Position numbers and translations under genes: made by a program
Origin: Paraburkholderia bryophila
GTDB taxonomy: Bacteria; Pseudomonadota; Gammaproteobacteria; Burkholderiales; Burkholderiaceae
DNA: 62,028 nt
Reading direction: 5' to 3'
Assembly (NCBI RefSeq): GCF_003269035.1
Contig: NZ_QLTK01000039.1
Location: 1 to 62,028 of the forward strand
Notes under the pieces: model-generated
What the model saw: only the letters and a program-made list of their open reading frames with translations
Told to the model about the DNA's origin: nothing
Databases searched by the model: none
Part shown: positions 52,723-60,781 of the stretch, one piece after another
Layout of the letters: every line of letters starts with the position of its first letter
How positions within the stretch are numbered: position 1 is the first letter of the stretch

Positions 52723-53954
52723 AATTCGTCGTCGTCACTTACGGCACCGAGGGCGATACACGACCGTTAGCGGCGTTGTGTGCTGCGCTCGCCGAGGCGG
52801 GGCATGACGCGCGCCTACTGGGCGACGCCGCAACGCTCGATTCGGCACGGGCCTTGGGTGTTCCGGTGAGCGCATTGGCCGGCGATATCAAGGCTACGTT
52901 GCAGCCGGCGTTGATGGGCGCCGGCGCGGTGGCGGGAAGAAGCCGCTTCAGGAACACCGCGAAGGCGCTGGCCGGTATTGCGAATGACAACGCGCAATCC
53001 TGGCTGCGCGAAACGGTGATGGCTGGCGAGGGATGCGACGCCGTGATCGCCTCGGGGCTCGCGGCATTCGTGGGGTTCTCGGCTGCGGAGTACCTGGGCG
53101 TCAAAGCGATCGGCGCCGGCCTCATTCCCATCACCCCGACGCGGGCCTTTGCCTCGCCTTTCTTACCGTCGGCACGGTTTCCCTCGTTTCTGAACCGCGC
53201 CAGCCATGGATTCGTCAACGGCGTTTTGTGGCGCGCGTTTCGCAAGGAGATCAACGCGGCGCGTGCGGCGGTTTGCAAGCTGCCGCCGAGGCAACGGTTG
53301 TGGAGCGACCATCCGATGCTCTACGGCATCTCGCCTGGTCTGGTGAGATTGCCTGCGGACTGGCCTGCCAATGCGAACTTGTGCGGGCAATGGGTTGCGC
53401 CGTCGTCTGGCTGGACGCCGCCGCCGGATTTGGCGGAGTTTCTGGCTCAAGGCGAGGCGCCGATTTACGTCGGCTTCGGCAGCATGACGTCGTTCGATGC
53501 ACAAGCGACGCTGGCGGAAGTGATTGCCGCTGCGGACGGCAGGCGGACTTTGATTCATCGCGGCTGGAGCGAGATGGACGTTTCACGCTTGCCCGCGAAC
53601 TTTCATGTGGTCGGCGATGTTCCTCATGACTGGTTGTTTCCGAGGACGTCCGTCGTGGTTCATCACGGCGGGTCGGGGACGAGTCATTCCGCCGCGCGGG
53701 CCGGCATTCCTTCGGTGGTGGTTCCGTTTGCGGGGGATCAGTTTTTTTGGGCTAGCCGGCTTCAGGGCGCTGGTATTGCGGGTGAAGCGGTGGATGGGAG
53801 GGATTTGCGGGCGGCCACGCTTTCTCGTGCTATCGATTATGCGGAGAGAGCTGAGGTTCGCGGTCGCGCTCGAGCGGTTGGTGGGCGGATGCGGGAGGAG
53901 GATGGGGTGGGCAGGGCGGTGTTGTTGATTGAGGCGATGATGGGGGGCGGGTAG
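52719..53954 (+). CDS. GT1-type (UDP-glycosyltransferase/MGT-like) glycosyltransferase
   Basis: A 411-residue GT-B-fold enzyme. It opens MKFVVVTYGTEGDTRPLAAL as in macrolide and sterol glycosyltransferases, and the C-terminal nucleotide-sugar domain has PIYVGFGSMTSFDAQATL, VGDVPHDWLFPRTSVVVHHGGSGTSHSAARAGIPSVVVPFAGDQFFWA (donor-binding HHGGSGT and DQ). Acceptor unknown: a lipid, antibiotic or other small hydrophobic molecule. Coupled to the TetR gene by ATGA overlap, so the regulator may sense the acceptor. Towards its 3' end base use becomes G-rich (GGGATTTGCGG style), typical of weakly constrained tails. Confidence 0.85.
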   Translation: MKFVVVTYGTEGDTRPLAALCAALAEAGHDARLLGDAATLDSARALGVPVSALAGDIKATLQPALMGAGAVAGRSRFRNTAKALAGIANDNAQSWLRETVMAGEGCDAVIASGLAAFVGFSAAEYLGVKAIGAGLIPITPTRAFASPFLPSARFPSFLNRASHGFVNGVLWRAFRKEINAARAAVCKLPPRQRLWSDHPMLYGISPGLVRLPADWPANANLCGQWVAPSSGWTPPPDLAEFLAQGEAPIYVGFGSMTSFDAQATLAEVIAAADGRRTLIHRGWSEMDVSRLPANFHVVGDVPHDWLFPRTSVVVHHGGSGTSHSAARAGIPSVVVPFAGDQFFWASRLQGAGIAGEAVDGRDLRAATLSRAIDYAERAEVRGRARAVGGRMREEDGVGRAVLLIEAMMGGG

Positions 53955-54182
53955 TGTCCAGTTAATGGACGTGATCGTGCCCGTGGGCGTTATTCGGTGG
54001 TGTCGAGTTTCGTGACAGGTGGCTCGTTGACGGCGTCGAAAATTTTGTTCGAAAAAGCTTTGTGGCTGGAGGTTTGGAGTTTTTTATCGAGAATAATTTC
54101 GTTATTTTTTTATACGTAGGTCTCACTTGGTGGGGACGAGGACACGACATGGGTGTACGGGTCCTTCCCGGGAGGCAGGAAC
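53955..54182. other. AT-rich intergenic stretch left of the tRNA site
   Basis: No gene is supported between the glycosyltransferase stop and the tRNA terminator. The stretch 54035-54120 is clearly AT-rich compared with the backbone (several T runs). It lies downstream of the tRNA fragment and outside the island as I draw it. Confidence 0.4.
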
Positions 54183-54215
54183 AAAAAAGGGTTACAGGAA
54201 AATGACCTGTAACCC
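54183..54215 (-). terminator. Intrinsic terminator of the tRNA-Ala site
   Basis: GGGTTACAGG (54189-54198) pairs with CCTGTAACCC (54206-54215) around a 7-base loop; on the leftward strand a six-T run follows (complement of the A run at 54183-54188). It lies 12 bases past the CCA end of the tRNA fragment, exactly where a tRNA terminator belongs, and now serves no intact gene in this window. Confidence 0.88.
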
Positions 54216-54227
54216 TTCAATATTCAT

Positions 54228-54290
<63 letters not shown>

Positions 54291-54389
54291 TCGGGACCGT
54301 ACAAACGATCTTGGGATTCAAGGAGTTAGCGTTACGTGCCCCCGTTTGTCGGACTGGCTTGTCACCCTGCTGTCACCCTCGGAGAAGTG

Positions 54390-55370
54390 ATGGCAACCAT
54401 ACGACAACGCAACGACCGTTGGCAGGCAATCGTCAAACGACAAGGCTACCCGGTCCAATCCAAGACATTCGCCCTGAAGAAAGATGCGGAGAAGTGGGCG
54501 AGACAGCAAGAACGTCTTATCGACGCCGGACACTGGATCGACGACGGAAAAGATCGCCAGACGACCTTAGGAGAACTTCTTGACAGATACGCGAAGGAAG
54601 TCAGCAATGGAAAACGGGGAGGTCGCGCCGAATCCTACAGAATTGAAAGCTTCAAGAAACTCAGCCTCGCGAAGCATGCTCCGTCAACCATAACGCCACA
54701 GATGATCGCGTCGTGGCGGGACTCCCGGCTAAGCCAAGTTTCGTCCGGCACGGCACTGCGCGAACTTCAGCTTCTGGGACACGTTTTCAGCGTCGCGATC
54801 CGAGAATGGGGAATTCATCTTCCGAGCAATCCCGTTGGCCTCATCAGGAAGCCAAGGTCCGGCAAAGCCCGAGATCGTGTGCTGACTACGTCAGAAAGAA
54901 TTGCGCTTGTCTCGGCATGCGGTCAGTGCCATAACCCGTGGATAAAGCCTGTTGTGGTGTTCGCGCTGGAAACCGCTGCGCGACGCGGCGAAATCCTTGC
55001 GCTGTTATGGCGAGACGTTGACTTGACACGCCGAACGGCGACCCTGCAAATGACGAAGGCAGGGCATCCGCGAAAGATTCCACTATCCACTACATGCATC
55101 GCGATTCTGGAAACGCTACCTCGCAGCCTTGACGGACGAGTCTTCCCTGTCTCAATGGAAGCCGTAAAGCAGGCATACGAACGGGCGGTTGCGAGGGCCG
55201 GTGTCGTCAACTTCACGTTCCACGATCTCAGGCACGATGCACTGACAAGGTTGGCGAAGCAGGGATTGTCCGTTCTGGAACTTCGTGCTATATCCGGTCA
55301 CACAACGGCGAACATGCTTCAACGGTACGTGTCGATTGACCCCGGCGAATTAGCCATGAAACTTGGATGA
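54390..55370 (+). CDS. Tyrosine recombinase / phage-type integrase
   Basis: A 326-residue site-specific recombinase. N-terminal arm-binding part (MATIRQRNDRWQAIVKRQGY, then FALKKDAEKWARQQE) and core-binding domain precede the catalytic domain with the full residue set: Arg in ETAARRGEILAL, Lys in QMTKAGHPRKIPL, HDLRH, His in ISGHTT and the nucleophile Tyr in MLQRYVS. GGAGAA precedes ATG 54390. Two direct TGTCACCCT copies just before the gene (54359-54378) could be arm sites. It reads away from the tRNA fragment into the island and is convergent with the cargo. Confidence 0.93.
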   Translation: MATIRQRNDRWQAIVKRQGYPVQSKTFALKKDAEKWARQQERLIDAGHWIDDGKDRQTTLGELLDRYAKEVSNGKRGGRAESYRIESFKKLSLAKHAPSTITPQMIASWRDSRLSQVSSGTALRELQLLGHVFSVAIREWGIHLPSNPVGLIRKPRSGKARDRVLTTSERIALVSACGQCHNPWIKPVVVFALETAARRGEILALLWRDVDLTRRTATLQMTKAGHPRKIPLSTTCIAILETLPRSLDGRVFPVSMEAVKQAYERAVARAGVVNFTFHDLRHDALTRLAKQGLSVLELRAISGHTTANMLQRYVSIDPGELAMKLG

Positions 55371-55399
55371 CCGTCGCCAGAACGCCGCGTTATGGAGTT

Positions 55400-55431
55400 C
55401 GCCCCTCGACGGAACGCAGATCGGAGGGGCG
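55400..55431. repeat. Inverted repeat between integrase and cargo
   Basis: CGCCCCTC (55400-55407) and GAGGGGCG (55424-55431) form perfect 8-bp arms around 16 bases, between the convergent integrase and the first leftward cargo gene. No T-run follows; a weak terminator is possible. Confidence 0.35.
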
Positions 55432-55443
55432 CATCTACACCGT

Positions 55444-55887
55444 TTAAGTCTCGTCGTCAGGCGGGCGCGTGGTGAAATCGATACTGACGATGAAAGCAGA
55501 CCGACGAAACGGCACCGTGAATGCGACGTGGCACCATGTCAAACGGCCCGACGAGGCGAAAGTCAGCAACTCCCGAAAATGGCCATCTGTCATATCAACC
55601 ACGCCCTGCAACTCCGGTTTGAGGGAGATGAATACCCCGACGTTAGGCACATCAGTATTTCCAACATCCGGCTTGTCAGTCGGCGACACTTGGATCAAGA
55701 ACCGGGTCACGTCGCGTACCGGTTCGGTGAACTCTCCCTCCAACACAATTGAGGTACGACTTTCGCGCTCCGGGGGACAACCGCGAGGTCGATCCACACG
55801 CTCCGTTAGGCTCGCGTGCCAACTTGTGATGCGCCCGTACCGACTCAGCAGTTCGCGTCGGTGGTGTGGATGCTTCGCCTTGGTCAT
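55444..55887 (-). CDS. Island protein of unknown function
   Basis: A 147-residue hypothetical protein starting MTKAKHPHHRRELLSRYGRI. The C-terminal two thirds look like a beta-rich globular domain (EGEFTEPVRDVTRFLIQVSP, GVFISLKPELQGVVDMTD, CHVAFTVPFRRSAFIVSIDF). No family recognised. The ATG at 55887 has GAGG only one base before it, so the ribosome binding site is atypical and the start could differ. It is the last gene of the leftward cargo run, 45 bases after the Cys-rich small gene, with base composition lower in GC than the backbone. Confidence 0.6.
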   Translation of the reverse strand: MTKAKHPHHRRELLSRYGRITSWHASLTERVDRPRGCPPERESRTSIVLEGEFTEPVRDVTRFLIQVSPTDKPDVGNTDVPNVGVFISLKPELQGVVDMTDGHFRELLTFASSGRLTWCHVAFTVPFRRSAFIVSIDFTTRPPDDET

Positions 55888-55932
55888 ACCTCGGTACCCC
55901 GAGAGCCGCTCCGCGCAATATGATCGATGGAA

Positions 55933-56169
55933 TCACGACGCGACCGTCCACGGACAGCGACGCCACGTTTCGTTCGGCGAGTGCTTGTAGTTTGGCCGAA
56001 TCAAGATCGTAGCGCACTCCCGGCACCTGTATGTCGAACTCTCCCACCCGATTAATATCGCGTGAGTGTTCAACTGCAAGTCGCCAGTGAACGCCGCCAG
56101 TTCCCGATGCGGGCCCTTATGGCAATCAGTGTCAATCAGCGCGGTACAAGCATAGCAAGGCGTCACCAT
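55933..56169 (-). CDS. Small Cys-rich, probably zinc-binding island protein
   Basis: A 78-residue protein with CYAC near the N-terminus, TDCHKGPHRELAAFTGDL, and YRCRECATILIRPN near residue 50, giving CxxC...C/H...CxxC as in a zinc ribbon. The aromatic and polar make-up (IGWESSTYRCREC, SPNETWRRCPW) looks like real coding sequence, which argues against the competing frame 55676-56047. Function unknown. It follows the TIR-like gene by 36 bases on the same strand and may be its partner. Confidence 0.6.
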   Translation of the reverse strand: MVTPCYACTALIDTDCHKGPHRELAAFTGDLQLNTHAILIGWESSTYRCRECATILIRPNYKHSPNETWRRCPWTVAS

Positions 56170-56205
56170 TCCCCCTTTGTCTGCGACGAAGAGAAGAGTT
56201 ATGCG

Positions 56206-56997
56206 TCAAAACGGAATGCTGTCATCCATCTCTTCAAAGCCGCCCTTCTTAACGCCCGCTGAGTGAAAAGTGAACTTGTCTTCATTTGCCTCGATCCACT
56301 GCCATCCCAGATCGGTAACTTGAATACCGGGGTATGGATCACCACGCTCGTCCTCAATATCGACCGTTTCAACGAACTTCTTGACCTTCAATCGCCGTAA
56401 CCCAAGGTTGAATCCGAGGTTGTTCAGTCCCGCCCGTTCACAGTCATTCCTAACCGACCATACGGATGTTGCGTGGTCGTCTTGAGTGACACTGCTGGCT
56501 GTTACCGCCAGAACATTCAGTTCTTGAGATGAGAGACCATCTACGCTGGCAACACTAGCTTGTTCCGCCATTTCTTCCAGCGTTTCGCCCTGTTCAAGCA
56601 TCGCCTTCAGCCGCTCGGTCAGCCGTTCCTGAAACACCTGAAAGTCCTGCGGTGCTTCTGTCTTATACGTGACGATGGCGCGGTGCTGGATGTCGAATGG
56701 GAACGGCTTCCCGGTCTTCCCTCGCTGGTCGGAACATGCCATCACAACCGGTCGTCCGGCTGCATAGGCGAACCCAAGCTCGTACCAAACATTTGGATTG
56801 TCTTCCGAGATGTCGGCGAGGCAAACAGCCGCCCGCTTAATGTTCTTCTCTATGGCTTCCACCAGAACCACGGCGGACGAGTCCTGATCCACGCGATAAG
56901 CCGTCATACCTGCCGCTTTAATGGCTGGCTTATAAAGGCTGTCGAACCGCTTGTTATAAGTGTCGTTGAACGGTTGAATCACAAAGCATGTCGGCAT
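56206..56997 (-). CDS. TIR/nucleoside deoxyribosyltransferase-like protein with C-terminal winged-helix-like domain
   Basis: A 263-residue protein. Residues 1-140 have the Rossmann-like fold pattern shared by nucleoside 2-deoxyribosyltransferases and bacterial TIR-like NAD-cleaving domains: CFVIQPFNDTYNKRFDSLYKP, an AAVCLADISEDNPNVWYELG core with D62 and E73 in the catalytic position, and AYAAGRPVVMAC. Residues about 150-250 (SSQELNVLAVTASSVTQ, LRRLKVKKFVETVDI, GIQVTDLGWQWIEANED) look like a winged-helix module. It could hydrolyse NAD or a nucleotide when triggered. Lies 72 bases downstream of the PIN gene on the same strand; low-GC relative to the backbone. Confidence 0.7.
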   Translation of the reverse strand: MPTCFVIQPFNDTYNKRFDSLYKPAIKAAGMTAYRVDQDSSAVVLVEAIEKNIKRAAVCLADISEDNPNVWYELGFAYAAGRPVVMACSDQRGKTGKPFPFDIQHRAIVTYKTEAPQDFQVFQERLTERLKAMLEQGETLEEMAEQASVASVDGLSSQELNVLAVTASSVTQDDHATSVWSVRNDCERAGLNNLGFNLGLRRLKVKKFVETVDIEDERGDPYPGIQVTDLGWQWIEANEDKFTFHSAGVKKGGFEEMDDSIPF

Positions 56998-57069
56998 AGG
57001 GCACCCTCGGATTTTTGTTGATCTTGATCGCCAACGATTCTACGCTTGCAGCAATAACGGCAAAGCAGC

Positions 57070-58122
57070 TTACGTGTACAACTCGTCCCAATCCTCGCCC
57101 AGCATCCATCTCAGCGCCGACAGTTTGCCGTTAATCATTCCCCACTCGAAGTCGGACCAAGGTCCGAAGTTACCTTCGCCGAGTTCCCGCTCGGCCTTCT
57201 TTGCGGACTTCAACGCACCTTTCCAAATGTCTTCCGCGATGTGAGTTTGGGCACTCCTCCTGCGTCTGCTCCATCGTTCCTCCCATTCTTCCCGACTGAC
57301 GATCTTGACCTTGCCCTTTTCGACTTGCCATGCGGTGTACTTGTGCCGGTTGTACCAGACCTGCGTCGTCAGCCGGTGCATAGCATCTAGCATCTCCGAA
57401 AGACTTCTCGGCTCTTGGTCCCATTCCTGTTCCCACATTGCATAGGTAGAGCGCATCGGGTCGATACGTCGCAAACACTCAGCCAAGTTGATGAAGTACA
57501 TCGACTTGATCTTCGAGAACGAAGCAGCCAAGTCTGCGTGTGGCAGCTTCTGATTGCCGTTGACGTTACTGAAGTCGTGCTTGTTGTGGGTTACAAATGC
57601 GAACCGCTGGCCTGCACCGCTCATCGTTCGCACACACTCGAAGTACGTCTCGATCAGCACAGCGTCAGCCATCGAGTTCTTGTTTTCATGATGGCAGGGA
57701 GCCTTTCGAAGCAGTGCACGGTCTGCCGCCCGAAGCCTAACCGCGTCACTCGCTTCGATCACGGTGGACGCGGACAGGATCGCAGCGATCCGCGCCAGTA
57801 CGCTTTCGGCGGCACCACCCATGATAGGGATGCGGTGATCCAAGTCGGACAGGTAGTTCAGCACCCGGCCCTTTTGGCGCTTATCGCCATCAGCCTTGCG
57901 AATGGCGCTCTTGACATGATCGAAGTGTGTCGAAAGACTCTTCGCACTTGATTTAGCGACCTTATCCCGGTTTTTATGGAATTCATCGACAACGATGCGT
58001 GGCACCAGCAGTGCCACCCGTCCGTCCGAAAGCAGACTCTGTAGTAGGTCCAGCAATGGCGTCTGCTTCGCATCTGCCGCAAGGTCGAGCCAGACGCTGG
58101 TATCGATCAGCACGTTGAACAC
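57070..58122 (-). CDS. PIN-domain protein (DUF4935-like), probable RNase
   Basis: A 350-residue protein. The N-terminal PIN domain shows the acidic metal-binding set: D7 in FNVLIDTSVWLDLA, D46/E47 in VVDEFHKN, D153 in NSMADAVLIETYFE and D183 in FVTHNKHDFS. The C-terminal 150 residues are charged, helical and Trp-rich (EEWEERWSRRRRSAQ, SDFEWGMINGKLSALRWML) without a known domain. The GTG at 58122 is chosen because AGAGG lies seven bases upstream and it leads straight into the PIN strand; the frame extends to 58152, overlapping the FRG gene. Longer than VapC-type toxins and not followed by a VapB-like antitoxin. Confidence 0.8.
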   Translation of the reverse strand: MFNVLIDTSVWLDLAADAKQTPLLDLLQSLLSDGRVALLVPRIVVDEFHKNRDKVAKSSAKSLSTHFDHVKSAIRKADGDKRQKGRVLNYLSDLDHRIPIMGGAAESVLARIAAILSASTVIEASDAVRLRAADRALLRKAPCHHENKNSMADAVLIETYFECVRTMSGAGQRFAFVTHNKHDFSNVNGNQKLPHADLAASFSKIKSMYFINLAECLRRIDPMRSTYAMWEQEWDQEPRSLSEMLDAMHRLTTQVWYNRHKYTAWQVEKGKVKIVSREEWEERWSRRRRSAQTHIAEDIWKGALKSAKKAERELGEGNFGPWSDFEWGMINGKLSALRWMLGEDWDELYT

Positions 58123-58132
58123 TGGTACACCT

Positions 58133-59302
58133 CTACTCTGTCTCGTCCGCAATCCCTTTACCTTCGCTAGGTCTTGCAGGTGTCGGGAGCGCCTCTCGCC
58201 GGAACGTCATTGAGTGGCGCATCATTCGACACACGCCGTCGAGTCCGGGAAAAAGACTGGCGGCGGTGACACCCATAAAAGCCAAATCTTCAAGCGCCTC
58301 GCTTGCGAACGAAACCGGCACTTCTGCGGCCATCAGGAAGCGTGTCTCGAAATGGCGCTCCATATTGCAAATAAACTGTTCGATATTCCCCACGTTGGAT
58401 ACAAGAAACCGCCCCTGCTGCGCGTATAGGCGAGGATTGTCGCGCGGGGAAACCTGTAAGAAGCAGGCATAAGGTTCCAAGAAGGGTAGCGTCACTATCG
58501 GTGGACTGAATCGATCAACGAAGGACCGCGTCAGGCCGTACACCCGCACGCGTGTCGCATTAGGTCGGGAAGACCTGTTTTCCAACGCATCAGAGAACGC
58601 GAAGAACGCCGCGATGTACGGTGAATCGGTCCAATCAAGTAGCGGCGTAGGAAGACCATGGTGCTGCGCCAAGCCAAGCAATGTCGAATAATCAGAAGGA
58701 TCAGCAAGATTCAATCTTCGATTCGTTACGGCTTCGACGTGTGAGTGAAAGCGAGGCAGTGTATCCGCGCAATATCGCCCAAGTTGAGTCCGGCCCGCGC
58801 GATAAAAACTGGTCTCCAATCTGAACGCATTCGAACCGTGTCCCCGAAACGCCACTGCCCCATCCGCACGAACACGACCAGCCCACTGTTTGAATTCGTC
58901 CCATGTGGCGCACTGGGAAACGTCCGCCAAGCTGCCACGGGACGCCAAGGGTTTCAACGAGATTTTCCCACCGGGGCCGTCCGCATCCTGCCACGTTCCA
59001 GTCATCCCACTTCTTGTGCTTTTGAGAGTGGCGCGAGTGGAAAGCGTCAACCGCCGGGTATGCGCATCTCCCGGTGGCTCGATTACTTTACCTCGTTCAT
59101 CGTGAGCAAAGAGTTTGACCACCTGAAAATCCGACTCACTCCCTCGTTGCGCCACTCGTCTACCCAACACGGCTACCGTGGGCTGACCAGCGATACCCCA
59201 CCAGTGGATCATTACATCGTCGGGACGGTCTTCATCGCTGCACATAATCGCGAGCGCCTTCCCGTGACGCGTCTCAATCGTTCCGAATAGCTGCTTTTCC
59301 AT
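58133..59302 (-). CDS. FRG-domain protein
   Basis: A 389-residue protein. Residues 1-120 form an uncharacterised beta-rich N-terminal region (GTIETRHGKALAIMCSDED, VMIHWWGIAGQ). The FRG domain occupies about 130-340: AVAFRGHGSNAFRLETSFYR (FRGHGS at 152-157), LGLAQHHGLPTPLLDWTDSP (about 210-228), YIAAFFAFSDAL and the late RLYAQQGRFLVS motif. FRG domains occur in mobile and defence-associated loci; their chemistry is not settled. It stands between the HEPN-like gene (24-base gap) and the PIN gene (10-base gap), so the three are almost surely one transcript. Confidence 0.82.
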   Translation of the reverse strand: MEKQLFGTIETRHGKALAIMCSDEDRPDDVMIHWWGIAGQPTVAVLGRRVAQRGSESDFQVVKLFAHDERGKVIEPPGDAHTRRLTLSTRATLKSTRSGMTGTWQDADGPGGKISLKPLASRGSLADVSQCATWDEFKQWAGRVRADGAVAFRGHGSNAFRLETSFYRAGRTQLGRYCADTLPRFHSHVEAVTNRRLNLADPSDYSTLLGLAQHHGLPTPLLDWTDSPYIAAFFAFSDALENRSSRPNATRVRVYGLTRSFVDRFSPPIVTLPFLEPYACFLQVSPRDNPRLYAQQGRFLVSNVGNIEQFICNMERHFETRFLMAAEVPVSFASEALEDLAFMGVTAASLFPGLDGVCRMMRHSMTFRREALPTPARPSEGKGIADETE

Positions 59303-59326
59303 CGTAGGTGCCCCCTCTGTATGCCC

Positions 59327-60205
59327 TTATTTTTGGGCAGGCATACGGCTTTGAACCGCCAATGCAAACGTAGTCGCAAAATTCACCGCGAATGCCGCGT
59401 CAGCACCTGTCAGGTGGGATGCCTCTTGCATACGCTCCCACGTGAAATTCCCTGCCGCCATGCGACGGACAATCGGAACAATCGACTCGAAGCGAAGTAG
59501 GTCATTGACGTTTATAGCTAGGGCAAGCATCAGCGAGATGCGCTCGCTTCTTGACGCGGTGCCGTCCACATACCTTTCAATGTCGCGGACCAACCGTGCC
59601 GCAGGATCGTCAAACCGCAAGCCAGATGACAGGCTGAAAGTGCTGCGCCGCCGAGAAAGCAGCATAATCAGTTCGCCGGTTGCAATGTCAACTGCTTCGG
59701 CACCATGTCCGAATGCCATTTCTAGGTCTTCTTCCAGCAGACCACGTTCAGCGAGTTTCAGACGCTCCCGCACTGCGGTCGATGTCACCAGATCGGTGAT
59801 GGAAAGGTCCGAAAACCGCACACCGAAAAAGCGTTCCGCTGCGATCTCGAAGAAATCTTGCACGTAGCCTAGCATTCGACGCGCGTCTGTCTTGTCGGGA
59901 ATCAGCCCATAGTGCTTGAAATTTACGCGTGCCTTGTTCAGCTCGATCAGCTTCGCGCGAAGCGGAACATACTTGTTTTCATCTTGATTCGCTGTTGCAT
60001 CAATGTAGTCCATGCACTTGATGAACTCATCAGGAATTTTCTGTCCCGCGACGGGCCGATCTTTCATTACAGCCCGTAAAAAAAGCTCGACGGCATCCTG
60101 TGCAATCGACACCGCGAGCCCGAGATGAACACTATCATTGCGGACAAGATAGGTCTCCGCTTCCACATACAGGGCGCGACAAAGCACGACTTGGTGAAGC
60201 TCCAT
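59327..60205 (-). CDS. HEPN-like protein with RX4H motif
   Basis: A 292-residue all-helical protein. Residues 28-48 (HLGLAVSIAQDAVELFLRAVM) and the later R93-VNFK-H98 (LNKARVNFKHYG) match the layout of HEPN domains, whose RX4-6H motif is the RNase active site. The C-terminal half (residues 150-290) is helical without a recognised domain. ATG 60205 is chosen because GGGAAG lies four bases upstream; ATG 60226 is an alternative. First gene of the leftward HEPN-FRG-PIN run, divergent from an unknown gene across 72 bases. Confidence 0.65.
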   Translation of the reverse strand: MELHQVVLCRALYVEAETYLVRNDSVHLGLAVSIAQDAVELFLRAVMKDRPVAGQKIPDEFIKCMDYIDATANQDENKYVPLRAKLIELNKARVNFKHYGLIPDKTDARRMLGYVQDFFEIAAERFFGVRFSDLSITDLVTSTAVRERLKLAERGLLEEDLEMAFGHGAEAVDIATGELIMLLSRRRSTFSLSSGLRFDDPAARLVRDIERYVDGTASRSERISLMLALAINVNDLLRFESIVPIVRRMAAGNFTWERMQEASHLTGADAAFAVNFATTFALAVQSRMPAQK

Positions 60206-60277
60206 ATATCTTCCCATGAGAAACACCGACCATCGATCTTACAATGGCGTCTCGGCAAAACGCCAACGGGATCAGAG

Positions 60278-60781
60278 ATGGAAGTAGAAGTAACGTTTCA
60301 GCACGTAACCAAGAACGATCTTTATGCTGCGCTGGTTCGGATGGGCGTCGAGAAGGGCTTTGTTGTCATCCCTGAGTTTCGGGTGCATCTGGACAATGGC
60401 AAACGAAAAAAGAACATAGACTTGGTTTGGGCCACCCGAAAGTCCGACATGGCCGCTTATCAGGATCGACCAAGTTTGGAGTACTGGACCCTGCATGCTA
60501 CCTTCGAGATCGAATCGTGCGATGTGCGCAATATTCCTCGCAAAGAGTTCGACCGACACATTCGCGACCTTCCGACCATCCAGAACACCGGGGCTACGAT
60601 ACCCATTACCCACTTCATAGCGTTGTACACATCCGCGCACGACCGGAACTGGAATCCTCGACGAGATGTTCAAGCCGATATAAGCGAACGGAAAGGCTGG
60701 GCGAAAGGGACTAGTGTTTCGGTCCTCGACGGTCGCGATCTCGCAGTCGTCCGCGCTATGCCAGTCGCGGGCAACCCTTAA
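60278..60781 (+). CDS. Island protein of unknown function, possibly nuclease-like
   Basis: A 167-residue protein starting MEVEVTFQHVTKNDLYAALV. The middle part (FVVIPEFRVHLDNGKRKKNIDLVWAT ... LHATFEIES) places Glu, ID and a Glu-x-Glu strand in an order reminiscent of PD-(D/E)XK-type nucleases, but the signature EXK is absent, so this is only a hint. ATG 60278 is chosen after GATCAGAG; the frame is open from 60125, which overlaps the HEPN-like gene. It is divergent from the HEPN-FRG-PIN run and its 3' end overlaps the convergent ADP-ribosylglycohydrolase gene by 26 bases. Confidence 0.65.
   Translation: MEVEVTFQHVTKNDLYAALVRMGVEKGFVVIPEFRVHLDNGKRKKNIDLVWATRKSDMAAYQDRPSLEYWTLHATFEIESCDVRNIPRKEFDRHIRDLPTIQNTGATIPITHFIALYTSAHDRNWNPRRDVQADISERKGWAKGTSVSVLDGRDLAVVRAMPVAGNP

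Noticed and set aside
55676..56047. A 123-codon leftward frame in the island
   Set aside because: It overlaps both better candidates (55444-55887 and 55933-56169); its second half is low-complexity and lacks a strand/helix pattern. A frameshift relation remains possible and is noted in the findings.
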